From positions 124,001-188,000 of the forward strand of contig NZ_JFHK01000003.1 in NCBI RefSeq assembly GCF_001636545.1: DNA of 64,000 bases, read 5' to 3'. How positions within the stretch are numbered: the stretch's first letter is position 1; each line of letters starts with the position of its first letter. The DNA comes from Kosmotoga arenicorallina S304. GTDB taxonomy: Bacteria; Thermotogota; Thermotogae; Petrotogales; Kosmotogaceae. The position numbers and the translations under genes are program-made. The notes under the pieces are model-generated. The model saw nothing but the letters and a program-made list of their open reading frames with translations. It was not told where the DNA came from and did not search any database. Of this stretch, positions 7,667 to 15,540 are shown one piece after another.

Positions 7667-9241
7667 CTACTGAAATTTGAAACCCTCATCAAAAAGCTTC
7701 TCACATGCTTTTACGATTTCGCCTTCGTAGAGGGTATTGCTCTTTTTCTCTATCTCACTCAGCGCTTCTTCATAGCTCATAGCTTTTCTATAAGGTCTAT
7801 CGTGGGTCATGGCTTCCATCACATCAGCAACGGCAAGAATTTTTGCTTCTTCTTCGATGCTCTTGCCTTTTAGTCCTTCAGGATACCCCGAACCATTCAG
7901 GCGTTCGTGGTGATGAAGTATTGTATTATCCACCGACCAGGGGAAATTAACGGCATGCGCAATAGTATAACCAACTTCCGGATGGTGTTTTATCATATTA
8001 AACTCCTTTGAATTTAACTTTCCAGATTTCAAAAGAACCGATTCGGGAATTTCGATCTTGCCAATGTCATGGATACTCGCAGCAAATTCTATAGCCCTTA
8101 TTTTTGAAGGCGAAAGTCCGAGCTCTCTTGCAATTTCTTTTGAAAGTTTAGCCACTCTTTTTTGATGTCCTACAGTATAAGGGTCTTTTTTTTCTACAAA
8201 AGAAGAGGTTATTTCCGCTAAATTTATAATTGACTGTTGATAGCCATTAGCATGCATTTTTTCATTACTTAGTAATTCTTGTAATTTTAGATTGATGATT
8301 TTTGTCTTTTGATGCACAAGTGAGTTATTCAGTGCGTACGCTACATATTTTGATAGCACTTCAAGAAATGAAACAGCCGTACGTTCAATGGCATTGATCT
8401 TGTTGCAAAGTATCAAAATTGCGCCTGCATTTACATCTCTTATCTTTAGCGGGATGATAAGAACCGAATGTGCTTGGAATCCATTAAAAGAAGCTGTTTC
8501 AACAATGTTTCTCAAGCCCGTGGTCACAATGCCCATTTTGCCTTTTTCAACACAAAGACTCAGGTTGCAATCCGGAATATATATTATTTCACCCGTGCGT
8601 ACAGCATATGCTATTTCTTCCTCTGCATTTTTGTAAAGAGAAATTGCAGGGAAATGCTCCGGGCTAACTTCATTCCCATTTATTCTTGCAGATAAACAGC
8701 TTAGTTCCTGCGATCTGCTATCAAGAACAAAAATAAATGATGTTCTGCAACCTGATATTTTCTCAGTGTAATGATGGATTGTCTTGCAAAGTTTCTCGGT
8801 ATTTAAAGTTTTCATAAGGCTTTCGGTTGCTCCTTCAAAAATCGGGGTCTGCCAGCTTGGTCTGGTTCCAGCAAAGGGCTCAGCAGTACTGACAAAAACA
8901 AATTGCACGCTTCTTTCACCTATCGTCATAACACCGGTTGTCACAGAGCCTTTGAACGTGGTTCCTCTCATACTGTTGAACTCAACTTCAAAAGGCTCAT
9001 AGCATCTATCCGGTAATTCAATAGGTGTGCTTAAAAAATCATTCAAAAACTTGTTTTCGATTTCCTTAAACTCTTCAGCACCAATTGCCCTCAATATGCT
9101 ATCGCTTGCCGCAACTATTCTTCCTTCGTAAACTCCAAATACCGCATAAGGCAAAGCTTCAACAATAACTTTTAAAACTGAAAGCTCCTTTCCAGATAAA
9201 CGCATAAACTCAGAAGATATGTGAAGATGTTCTCCGAGCAT
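7667..9241 (-). CDS. PAS-GAF-HD-GYP cyclic-di-GMP phosphodiesterase
   Basis: About 524 residues. An N-terminal PAS-like domain (about 25-120) and a GAF domain (about 140-305) precede an HD-GYP domain (about 345-515). The metal-binding HDIGK is near residue 391 and the GSGYPEGL motif that defines HD-GYP is near 450-456. HD-GYP proteins hydrolyse c-di-GMP, and all key motifs are intact, so the enzyme is probably active and controlled by a ligand of the PAS or GAF domain. There is no transmembrane segment, so it acts in the cytosol. ATG 9241 lies six bases after GGGGGG. It is the likely counterpart of the GGDEF protein at 38.0 kb. Confidence 0.92.
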   Translation of the reverse strand: MLGEHLHISSEFMRLSGKELSVLKVIVEALPYAVFGVYEGRIVAASDSILRAIGAEEFKEIENKFLNDFLSTPIELPDRCYEPFEVEFNSMRGTTFKGSVTTGVMTIGERSVQFVFVSTAEPFAGTRPSWQTPIFEGATESLMKTLNTEKLCKTIHHYTEKISGCRTSFIFVLDSRSQELSCLSARINGNEVSPEHFPAISLYKNAEEEIAYAVRTGEIIYIPDCNLSLCVEKGKMGIVTTGLRNIVETASFNGFQAHSVLIIPLKIRDVNAGAILILCNKINAIERTAVSFLEVLSKYVAYALNNSLVHQKTKIINLKLQELLSNEKMHANGYQQSIINLAEITSSFVEKKDPYTVGHQKRVAKLSKEIARELGLSPSKIRAIEFAASIHDIGKIEIPESVLLKSGKLNSKEFNMIKHHPEVGYTIAHAVNFPWSVDNTILHHHERLNGSGYPEGLKGKSIEEEAKILAVADVMEAMTHDRPYRKAMSYEEALSEIEKKSNTLYEGEIVKACEKLFDEGFKFQ

Positions 9242-9514
9242 AGGTATCCCCCCCAAATGACTTCTAAAAAATGATATTTCCCGGCACCTTTAAATCGAAT
9301 AAAATGGGAAAGTCTTTTGAGTTAAGAAAAGAAAAAATCTCAAATAAAGTTACGATCCAGAAATCTATAAAAGCCAGATAAAAGCCTTTACAAAACAATT
9401 TCAAAAATGAAAAAATCGACATTAAACCATGCTACTGTTTTCGTCTATAAGTAAATCAAAAGAATCAATCATTATTTTCATTTCCTGTGGTTGACGATAT
9501 ACTTTATTTTAAAT

Positions 9515-9543
9515 TTGACAGGAGAAAAAAAGAGTTATATAAT
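9515..9543 (+). promoter_or_regulatory. Consensus sigma-70 promoter of the FeS cluster
   Basis: TTGACA (9515-9520), a 17-base spacer and TATAAT (9538-9543) form a perfect consensus promoter 39 bases before the first gene at 9582. The rest of the gap 9242-9581 is AT-rich, and I see no other structure in it. Confidence 0.93.
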
Positions 9544-9581
9544 ATATGTGGATTGCATATATATGAGAGGAGGCGATCAGA

Positions 9582-9872
9582 ATGCCTTATGGATTTGGAA
9601 GAGGATTTGGGTCTGGATGCGGAAGAGGCTATGGTAGGGGTTTCGGGCCAGGCTATGGCTGGGGCTACGGTAGAGGATTTGGGCCACGTCGGGGAGGTTA
9701 TGATTACGGTGAACCAGGTTTTGGTTATGGTCCTTATGAACCAGATCCTGCTACCGAAGAACAGATGCTTCTTGATTACAAAGCTTATCTGGAGGAAGAG
9801 AAGAAATACCTTGAAAGAGAACTCGCAGAGGTCAATAAAAGGATAGATGAATTGAAAAATCAAGGGAGGTGA
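9582..9872 (+). CDS. DUF5320-type protein with Gly/Arg/Tyr-rich head and coiled-coil tail
   Basis: 96 residues. The first half is a low-complexity run of GYGRGF-like units, and the second half (about 57-93) is a charged helix that should form a coiled coil (YLEEEKKYLERELAEVNKRI). Proteins of this kind, grouped as DUF5320, commonly sit beside NifX/MinD-ferredoxin genes in anaerobes. Their role is unknown. A strong GAGGAGG site precedes the ATG. It is the first gene of a tightly packed nine-gene cluster, so the promoter at 9515 should give abundant product. Confidence 0.82.
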   Translation: MPYGFGRGFGSGCGRGYGRGFGPGYGWGYGRGFGPRRGGYDYGEPGFGYGPYEPDPATEEQMLLDYKAYLEEEKKYLERELAEVNKRIDELKNQGR

Positions 9873-9876
9873 CCAT

Positions 9877-10131
9877 ATGCCTGGATTTGACAGAACAGGT
9901 CCCATGGGTGAAGGTCCAATGACTGGTAGAGGTCTGGGATATTGTGCCAGACCCGGTACAGGTGTTTATGCTTATGGTTATAACAGGCGATGGTTTTGGC
10001 CCGGTCGTAGCTTCTTTGGAATGAGGGGACCCAGACTTGCCTGGCGACACGGATGGTTTGGAAGAGGATACAACTATGGTCGGGGTTTTGGCCGGGGATA
10101 TGGAAGAGGCTACGGACGAGGCTGGTGGTAG
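9877..10131 (+). CDS. DUF5320 protein with MPGFDRTGP signature
   Basis: 84 residues. The N-terminal signature MPGFDRTGPMGEGPMTGRG followed by GYC is characteristic of DUF5320. The C-terminus is a run of YGRG repeats ending in GWW. Four bases separate it from the previous gene, so the two are surely co-translated. The function is unknown. The single Cys in the signature and the association with FeS-assembly genes hint at metal or cluster handling, but that is inference. Confidence 0.88.
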   Translation: MPGFDRTGPMGEGPMTGRGLGYCARPGTGVYAYGYNRRWFWPGRSFFGMRGPRLAWRHGWFGRGYNYGRGFGRGYGRGYGRGWW

Positions 10132-10154
10132 TATAAGCCAGGCCTAAGCTTTGT

Positions 10155-10173
10155 GCGGGAGCTCCGCTCCCGC
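10155..10173 (+). terminator. Hairpin between the DUF5320 genes and the ATPase genes
   Basis: GCGGGAGC-TCC-GCTCCCGC is a strong 8-bp stem with a three-base loop but no T tract. It probably stabilises the 3' end of the short DUF5320 mRNA or acts as a partial terminator, giving more of the small proteins than of the downstream enzymes. Confidence 0.55.
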
Positions 10174-10228
10174 CTCTTAATGTTGAAACCCTTGAATTTC
10201 CTTTTGTATAAATTGAGGTGGTGATTTT

Positions 10229-11074
10229 TTGAAAATCGCGGTTGTGAGCGGAAAAGGCGGAACGGGAAAAACCACTGTAGCAACTAATCTTGCATGGGTT
10301 ACAGCAGCCAAAAAACCTGTTCAGCTTCTTGACGCTGATGTTGAAGAGCCAAATTCTCATCTCTTTTTTCATGTTAAATATACCGGGGAAACCGACGTAG
10401 AAATACTTCTTCCTCGTGTTAACAAAGAAAAATGTATTCTATGCGGAGAATGCGCCAAAGTCTGCCAATTTGGTGCTATATCTGTTTTCAGTACTGGAGT
10501 TCTTGTTTTTGATAACCTTTGCCATGGGTGTGGAGCGTGTAAAATAGCTTGTCCCACAAAGGCTATTTACGAATTGAAAAAGCAGATTGGCGTGGTAAAA
10601 ACAGGCATAATACACGAAAAATTAACCTTCGGTACAGGCCTTTTAAATATCGGGGAACCTTCAGGTGTGAGGATAATAAGAGAATTAAAAAAATACATCG
10701 ATGAAACCAAAACAGTTATTATAGATGCTCCTCCGGGCACTTCATGCCCGGTTGTGGAAACACTCAGAGGCATGGATTACGCTCTAATGGTAACAGAAGC
10801 GACCCCCTTTGGACTTCATGATTTAAGGCTCGCTGTTGAAGTTGTCAAAGAAATGGACATTCCTATGGGAATAGTGATAAACAGGGCTTCTGATGACTAC
10901 ACTGAGATTGAGGAGTATGCTTCTTCAAAAAATATACCCATACTCGAAAAAATACCTTTTGACAGGGATATTGCGACTGCATATTCCAGAGGCTCCTTGT
11001 TCGTTGAGCTCAAAAAAGAATGGTTTGAACGCTTTGAAAAGCTTTATGAAAAGATCGCCGGGGTGATAGCATGA
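10229..11074 (+). CDS. MinD/Mrp-family ATPase with inserted 2[4Fe-4S] ferredoxin domain (first copy)
   Basis: 281 residues. The deviant Walker A GKGGTGKTT is at residues 9-17. A bacterial ferredoxin insert (about 60-115) carries two CxxCxxCxxxC clusters (CILCGECAKVC and CHGCGACKIAC), and the MinD fold resumes afterwards with IIDAPPGTS. Such ATPases occur in pairs in anaerobes. In Desulfovibrio they belong to the orp (orange protein) system and are thought to act in metal-cluster handling. The start is TTG at 10229 after GAGGTGGTG. It overlaps its paralogue by four bases (ATGA). Confidence 0.92.
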   Translation: MKIAVVSGKGGTGKTTVATNLAWVTAAKKPVQLLDADVEEPNSHLFFHVKYTGETDVEILLPRVNKEKCILCGECAKVCQFGAISVFSTGVLVFDNLCHGCGACKIACPTKAIYELKKQIGVVKTGIIHEKLTFGTGLLNIGEPSGVRIIRELKKYIDETKTVIIDAPPGTSCPVVETLRGMDYALMVTEATPFGLHDLRLAVEVVKEMDIPMGIVINRASDDYTEIEEYASSKNIPILEKIPFDRDIATAYSRGSLFVELKKEWFERFEKLYEKIAGVIA

Positions 11075-11934
11075 AGCAAATAGCTGTAGTCAGCGGTAAA
11101 GGTGGCACCGGAAAAACGACCCTATCTGGCTCATTGTCTTTTCTCTTTAAAAATCATGTCATGGCTGATTGTGATGTTGATGCCCCGAATCTTCATTTGC
11201 TAATGGAACCCAAACTCAAAGAAACACATGAATACTATGGTGGTAAAAAAGCAGAAATCGAAGGTCATCGTTGTACCTCATGTGGAATATGTATGAATAC
11301 ATGTCGATTTAGTGCGATTATTCCTGGAACTCCATACAGAGTTGATCCCTATGCATGCGAAGGTTGCAATGCCTGTGTGTTAACATGCCCTGAGGAAGCA
11401 ATCACCTTGAAAGAGAGTAAATCAGGAGACTATTTCTTGTCCAAGGCAGGTGAGCTTCCTTTATCTCATGCTCTTTTAACTCCTGGCGAGGAAACCTCTG
11501 GTGGTCTTATAGCAGAAGTGAGAAAACTCGCATTAAAAGTTGCAGAGCAGGAAGAGCATGACTATGTAGTTATTGATGGTGCCCCCGGTATTGGTTGTGC
11601 AGCCTCTTCATCCATTACCGGCGTCAACTATGTGGTCATAGTAGCAGAACCAACAATTTCCGGTATGCACGACCTTCAGCGTATTGTCGAGACCACCCGC
11701 CATTTTATGAGAAAGTTTGGTATTGTTATCAACAAATTCGACTTAAATACTGTCAAAACAGATGAAATAGCCAATTGGTGCAATAAAGAGAAGATAGAAA
11801 TACTGGGAAATATTCCTTTTGATCCTGAAGTAAGGAACTCAGCTATCAGGGCAGAGCCTGTGGTAAAGAACAAGAATTCCGCTGCTGCAAAGGCGATCAA
11901 AGAAATTTACTATAGATTACTGGATCTTATATAG
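11071..11934 (+). CDS. MinD/Mrp-family ATPase with inserted ferredoxin domain (second copy)
   Basis: 287 residues, clearly a paralogue of the gene before it. GKGGTGKTT is at the N-terminus, a ferredoxin insert carries CTSCGICMNTC and CEGCNACVLTC, and VIDGAPGIGCAA follows. The four-base overlap with the upstream gene implies translational coupling and probably a heterodimeric ATPase. In the Desulfovibrio orp locus two such ATPases are also adjacent. It is followed after 12 bases by a NifX-like gene. Confidence 0.92.
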   Translation: MKQIAVVSGKGGTGKTTLSGSLSFLFKNHVMADCDVDAPNLHLLMEPKLKETHEYYGGKKAEIEGHRCTSCGICMNTCRFSAIIPGTPYRVDPYACEGCNACVLTCPEEAITLKESKSGDYFLSKAGELPLSHALLTPGEETSGGLIAEVRKLALKVAEQEEHDYVVIDGAPGIGCAASSSITGVNYVVIVAEPTISGMHDLQRIVETTRHFMRKFGIVINKFDLNTVKTDEIANWCNKEKIEILGNIPFDPEVRNSAIRAEPVVKNKNSAAAKAIKEIYYRLLDLI

Positions 11935-11946
11935 GAGGTGCAAATT

Positions 11947-12312
11947 ATGAAATTGGCAATACCCGTGATGAGTGATAATGGTTTTGACGCTGAAATTTCA
12001 GAACATTTTGGACATGCTCCATATTTCGCCTTTGTTGAACTTGATGGTGACACAGTACTCGGTGCAACCGTTGAGAAAAATCCTTTTGAAAGACATGGCC
12101 CCGGAGAAATACCAAATTATATTCATAGCAAGGGAGCAACTGTTTTAATTACACGAGGTATAGGAGCCCGTGCAATAGCGTTTTTTGAAAGCTTTGGAAT
12201 TCACGTTGTCAGAGGAGCTTCCGGAACCGTTAGAGATATTGTTGATTCTTATCTTTCCGGAAATCTTGAGAGCACTCCCTATGAACCAAGAGAAAAGTTT
12301 CATAATCACTGA
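11947..12312 (+). CDS. NifX/NifB-like dinitrogenase iron-molybdenum cofactor family protein (Orp-like)
   Basis: 121 residues, the single-domain NifX/Orp fold (MKLAIPVMSDNGFDAEISEHFGHAPYFAF). The family holds or carries metal-sulfur cofactors. ATG 11947 is eight bases after AGGAGG. A GTG at 11938 overlaps the ribosome site and is rejected. No nitrogenase genes are present, so a role in nitrogen fixation is not implied. With the two MinD-ferredoxin ATPases it resembles the orp gene set. Confidence 0.88.
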   Translation: MKLAIPVMSDNGFDAEISEHFGHAPYFAFVELDGDTVLGATVEKNPFERHGPGEIPNYIHSKGATVLITRGIGARAIAFFESFGIHVVRGASGTVRDIVDSYLSGNLESTPYEPREKFHNH

Positions 12313-12330
12313 TCAAAGGAGGAGATAGAA

Positions 12331-12681
12331 ATGAAAATAGCCATTCCCGTAAAAGAAAAATCGCTCGCTTCAGAAGTTGATGATCGTTTTGCGAGAGCAG
12401 CTTTTATTCTTATATACGATGTGGAAAGCAAAACAACGGAGTTTCTTGAAGACGTGGCAACACAAGCACATGGAGCAGGACCTGTAATGGTTGAAGCTCT
12501 TGCTAAAAACGGGGTTGATATTTTAGTAGCTAAAAGCCTTGGCCAAAATGCCTTTACCGCAATTAACCAAACAGGTATTAAGGTTTACATTGCAAAGGAC
12601 GGCACAGCTGAAGAAAACATAAAAAATGTGATTGATGGTACCGCGACAGAAATGATAGAACCCGGGCCATCCTTTCATTGA
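12331..12681 (+). CDS. Second NifX/Orp-like protein
   Basis: 116 residues, same fold as the preceding protein but diverged (MKIAIPVKEKSLASEVDDRF). The conserved HGAGP segment and the alternating strands support the family. AAAGGAGGAG precedes the ATG. Tandem NifX-like proteins beside paired ATPases suggest a heteromeric scaffold for an unidentified metal-sulfur cluster. Confidence 0.88.
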   Translation: MKIAIPVKEKSLASEVDDRFARAAFILIYDVESKTTEFLEDVATQAHGAGPVMVEALAKNGVDILVAKSLGQNAFTAINQTGIKVYIAKDGTAEENIKNVIDGTATEMIEPGPSFH

Positions 12682-12696
12682 AAAGGGGGAAAAGAG

Positions 12697-12981
12697 ATGC
12701 CATGGGTTAAAGAAAGCGATTGTATTGGATGTGAGCTTTGCATAAAAGCCTGTCCCGTTGAAGGGGCAATAACCATGCGTAATGGAAAAGCGTACATAGA
12801 TAACAACCTTTGCACCAGATGTGGGAAATGCTTTGAGGTATGCCTCAAAGATGCAATACGGCCTAATTCTGAAAATCCCCTTCTTAGAGGTCGGGGGATT
12901 GGGCGAGGCATGGGACGTGGAATGGGTCGTGGTACAGGCAGAGGCCAAGGTAGAGGCCAGGGAAAAGACCGCGGCTTTTAA
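12697..12981 (+). CDS. 2[4Fe-4S] ferredoxin with RG-repeat C-terminal tail
   Basis: 94 residues. Residues 1-60 form a standard eight-cysteine ferredoxin (CIGCELCIKAC and CTRCGKCFEVC). Residues about 65-94 are a highly basic tail of GRGMGRG- and GRGQGRG-type repeats. Such a tail is unusual for a ferredoxin and echoes the GYGRG repeats of the two DUF5320 proteins at the start of the cluster, which suggests interaction with them or with nucleic acid or metal. The start follows AAAGGGGGAAAAGAG. Confidence 0.88.
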   Translation: MPWVKESDCIGCELCIKACPVEGAITMRNGKAYIDNNLCTRCGKCFEVCLKDAIRPNSENPLLRGRGIGRGMGRGMGRGTGRGQGRGQGKDRGF

Positions 12982-12992
12982 AGGGCACAGTA

Positions 12993-13937
12993 ATGAAGCA
13001 TGTTTATGGCGTTGTGCCTTCAAGAAGGCTCGGCAGGTCTCTTGGAATATGCCCCATTCCATTCAAGACCTGTAATTATTCATGTATTTATTGCCAGCTT
13101 GGTAGAACAACCAGGATGACAAATTCGAGGAGCGCTTTTTATCCGCCAGAAGAAATAATAAAAGAAGCTGAAGACTTCGTAAAAAAATACGGAGAAAAGA
13201 GCTTTGATGTAATAACCGTCGTAGGTGAAGGTGAACCAACACTTTATACACCTATTGATAAAATCACCGATGGTATTAGAAGATTGACACGAAAACCCCT
13301 GGTTTTGATAACTAACGGCTCTTTGCTCTATAACGGCTCTGTCAGAAAAGAAGTCAGTGGATTCGATATTGTCATGCCCACTTTGGATGCCTGGGATGAG
13401 GAGAGCTTCAAAAAAATAAACAGGCCCTTTAGAGAGTTGAGCTATAAAGAAGTTTTCAGAGGCATCGTCGATTTTTCCCGGAAATTCAACGGAGAAATCT
13501 GGCTGGAAGTTATGCTCATCAAGGATTATAACGACTCCATAGAGGCATTGAGGTCTCTAAAGGGAAGGATCGAAATGATTTCACCTGAGAGAGTATATAT
13601 AAATGTACCGGTAAGGCCCCCAGCAGAAAAGGGGGTGGAAATACCGGAGAAATCCCGGATAGAATATGCGCGTAAATTACTTAGCGCAATGAGCATAGAG
13701 AATCTGTCCGTGAGCAACTTTTTATCTTCAGAAAATGATGCAATAAAAGCAGTTATCGAAATCATCAAGCGCCACCCTATGTCAGAAAACGACCTGAAAG
13801 AATTTTTGCTCTCTGAATACGATGAGAAAGCACTGGAGAGATTTTTTTCGCTTGAAAGTGAAAAACATAACATTGAGAGGTGTAGTTACCACGGAAAAGT
13901 ATTCTACCGTTATATCCAGAGGAGGGAAAAAAGATGA
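12993..13937 (+). CDS. Radical SAM protein
   Basis: 314 residues. The radical SAM cluster motif CNYSCIYC (CX3CX2C) is near residues 28-35, followed by the GEGEPTLY motif common to this subfamily. The C-terminal third (from about 240) looks like a small winged-helix domain. The N-terminus VYGVVPSRRLGRSLGI is typical of radical SAM proteins found with NifX/MinD-ferredoxin genes in anaerobes. The substrate is unknown. It begins 12 bases after the ferredoxin gene, a likely electron donor, and overlaps the flavoprotein gene by four bases. Confidence 0.9.
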   Translation: MKHVYGVVPSRRLGRSLGICPIPFKTCNYSCIYCQLGRTTRMTNSRSAFYPPEEIIKEAEDFVKKYGEKSFDVITVVGEGEPTLYTPIDKITDGIRRLTRKPLVLITNGSLLYNGSVRKEVSGFDIVMPTLDAWDEESFKKINRPFRELSYKEVFRGIVDFSRKFNGEIWLEVMLIKDYNDSIEALRSLKGRIEMISPERVYINVPVRPPAEKGVEIPEKSRIEYARKLLSAMSIENLSVSNFLSSENDAIKAVIEIIKRHPMSENDLKEFLLSEYDEKALERFFSLESEKHNIERCSYHGKVFYRYIQRREKR

Positions 13938-15274
13938 AGAAAGAAATCCTGGTCATTGGCGGTGGTCCTGCAGGTATAATTACGGCAACTACTGCCAAAA
14001 AAACTTATCCTGAAAAAACAGTGGCCGTTGTAAGAAAAGAAAAAACAGGGTTGGTTCCCTGTGGAATCCCTTACATTTTTGGGACGCTTAACTCAGTAGA
14101 TGCAAACATTATGGGAATCAAACCAGCTGAAAATCTTGGTGTTGAATTTATTATCGATGAAGTTACAGCTGTCGATTTTGAAAGAAAAACAGTGCTTATC
14201 AAATCAGGGAATAAAATTGAATATGAAAAGCTTGTTTTTGCTACGGGTTCAAAGCCCGTTCTCCCACCAATTGAAGGCAAGGAACTCAAGGGCGTATTTA
14301 CCATTGCCAAGAATAAGGAATATATGGAAGAAGTATTCAACTTCGCAAAGAGTGCAAAAAGAGTAGTAATTGTCGGCGGCGGTTTCATTGGTATTGAAGT
14401 GGGTGACGAAATTAGAAAGATGGGAAAGGAAGTCGCAATTGTTGAAGCAATGCCCCATCTTTTACCAGCAGCTTTTGATGAAGAATTTGGGAAAGTGGCT
14501 GAGGAGAAACTCGCTGAGCACGGCACGTCAATAAAAACAAACATCCGTGTCTCAAAAATCCTTGGTAGCGAAAGTGTTACCGGAATTGAATTTGAAGATG
14601 GTAAAAATCTGCCAGCTGATATGATCATTTTCGCAACTGGTTACAAACCAAATACCGGGCTTGTGCAGAATCTTGATATCCATCTGGGTTATAGTGGAGC
14701 AATCTGGGTTGATGAATACATGAGAACCAGCGTAAGAGATGTATTCGCAGTTGGTGATTGTGCAGAACACAAAGATTTCTTCACCAGAAAACCAAGCAGA
14801 TTAATGCTTGCTTCTACCGCAGTTTTTGATGCGAGAGTAGCTGGCGCAAACCTTTATCATCTAAAGGTTGTGCGTGAAAACCATGGAAATCTTGGTGTTT
14901 TCTCCACTTCCATAGAAGGGCTTACACTTGGCGCAGTTGGAATGACTGAAAGAACTGCGTGTGCAGAAGGGTTTGAATGCGTTATTGGCGAAGCAAAATC
15001 TGTCGATAGGCATCCCGGAACTTTGCCGGATAAAAGTCCTCTGTATGTAAAATTAGTTTTTTCAAAGGAAAGCGGACTTTTACTTGGTGCACAAATCGCA
15101 GGCGGAAAAAGCGTTGGAGAAATGATAAATATCCTGGGTCTTGGCTTGCAGATGGGTGTTACTGCAAATGATCTTGTTACAATGCAGATAGGAACACATC
15201 CATTACTAACTTCTGCACCTACTGCATATCCATTAGTACTGGCAGCGGAATCAGCAATTATGAAGCTCCGTTAA
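13934..15274 (+). CDS. FAD-dependent pyridine nucleotide-disulfide oxidoreductase (CoA-disulfide reductase/NADH oxidase family)
   Basis: 446 residues. The FAD-binding GGGPAG is near residue 8, the redox cysteine lies in VPCGIPY near residue 43 as in CoA-disulfide reductases and NADH oxidases, the NAD-binding GGGFIG is near 150 and the second FAD motif DVFAVGDCAE is near 270. The family reduces CoA-disulfide, persulfides or oxygen with NAD(P)H. The ATGA overlap with the radical SAM gene shows it belongs to the cluster, possibly feeding electrons to the FeS proteins or protecting them. Confidence 0.92.
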   Translation: MKKEILVIGGGPAGIITATTAKKTYPEKTVAVVRKEKTGLVPCGIPYIFGTLNSVDANIMGIKPAENLGVEFIIDEVTAVDFERKTVLIKSGNKIEYEKLVFATGSKPVLPPIEGKELKGVFTIAKNKEYMEEVFNFAKSAKRVVIVGGGFIGIEVGDEIRKMGKEVAIVEAMPHLLPAAFDEEFGKVAEEKLAEHGTSIKTNIRVSKILGSESVTGIEFEDGKNLPADMIIFATGYKPNTGLVQNLDIHLGYSGAIWVDEYMRTSVRDVFAVGDCAEHKDFFTRKPSRLMLASTAVFDARVAGANLYHLKVVRENHGNLGVFSTSIEGLTLGAVGMTERTACAEGFECVIGEAKSVDRHPGTLPDKSPLYVKLVFSKESGLLLGAQIAGGKSVGEMINILGLGLQMGVTANDLVTMQIGTHPLLTSAPTAYPLVLAAESAIMKLR

Positions 15275-15296
15275 TTTATCATCGGAAGAAGAATTC

Positions 15297-15323
15297 AGGA
15301 TACTGTAAGTACCGTAGTATCCT
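15297..15323 (+). terminator. Hairpin after the FeS cluster
   Basis: AGGATACT (15297-15304) pairs with AGTATCCT (15316-15323) around an 11-base loop. It is followed by GCACTTGTTTTG, so it is a weak terminator at best. Confidence 0.45.
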
Positions 15324-15395
15324 GCACTTGTTTTGCAACTCTTTAGAATCTGCGAAATATATATCTAAAAATCACTGCCAAAAGCATCTGCAGTT

Positions 15396-15418
15396 TATAT
15401 ATGATTTAATCATATATA
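15396..15418. promoter_or_regulatory. Perfect 11-bp palindrome, candidate operator of the MFS-PadR operon
   Basis: TATATATGATT-T-AATCATATATA is a perfect inverted repeat about 120 bases before the MFS gene. PadR repressors bind AT-rich dyads, and the operon contains its own PadR, so autoregulation is plausible. TATAAT at 15463-15468 lies between it and the gene. Confidence 0.45.
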
Positions 15419-15540
15419 TAACTTTTGTAACTTCACTCTCAAATTTGAACAGGAAAAAACATTATAATTATATGATCAATAGCTTTTTATGAAAATATCT
15501 TTGTGCTATACTAATATCTAATTTCTTACTGAGGTGGATT

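Noticed and set aside
11947-12681. Nitrogen fixation function for the NifX-like genes
   Set aside because: There are no nifHDK or nifENB genes, and NifX-fold proteins are common in non-fixing anaerobes.
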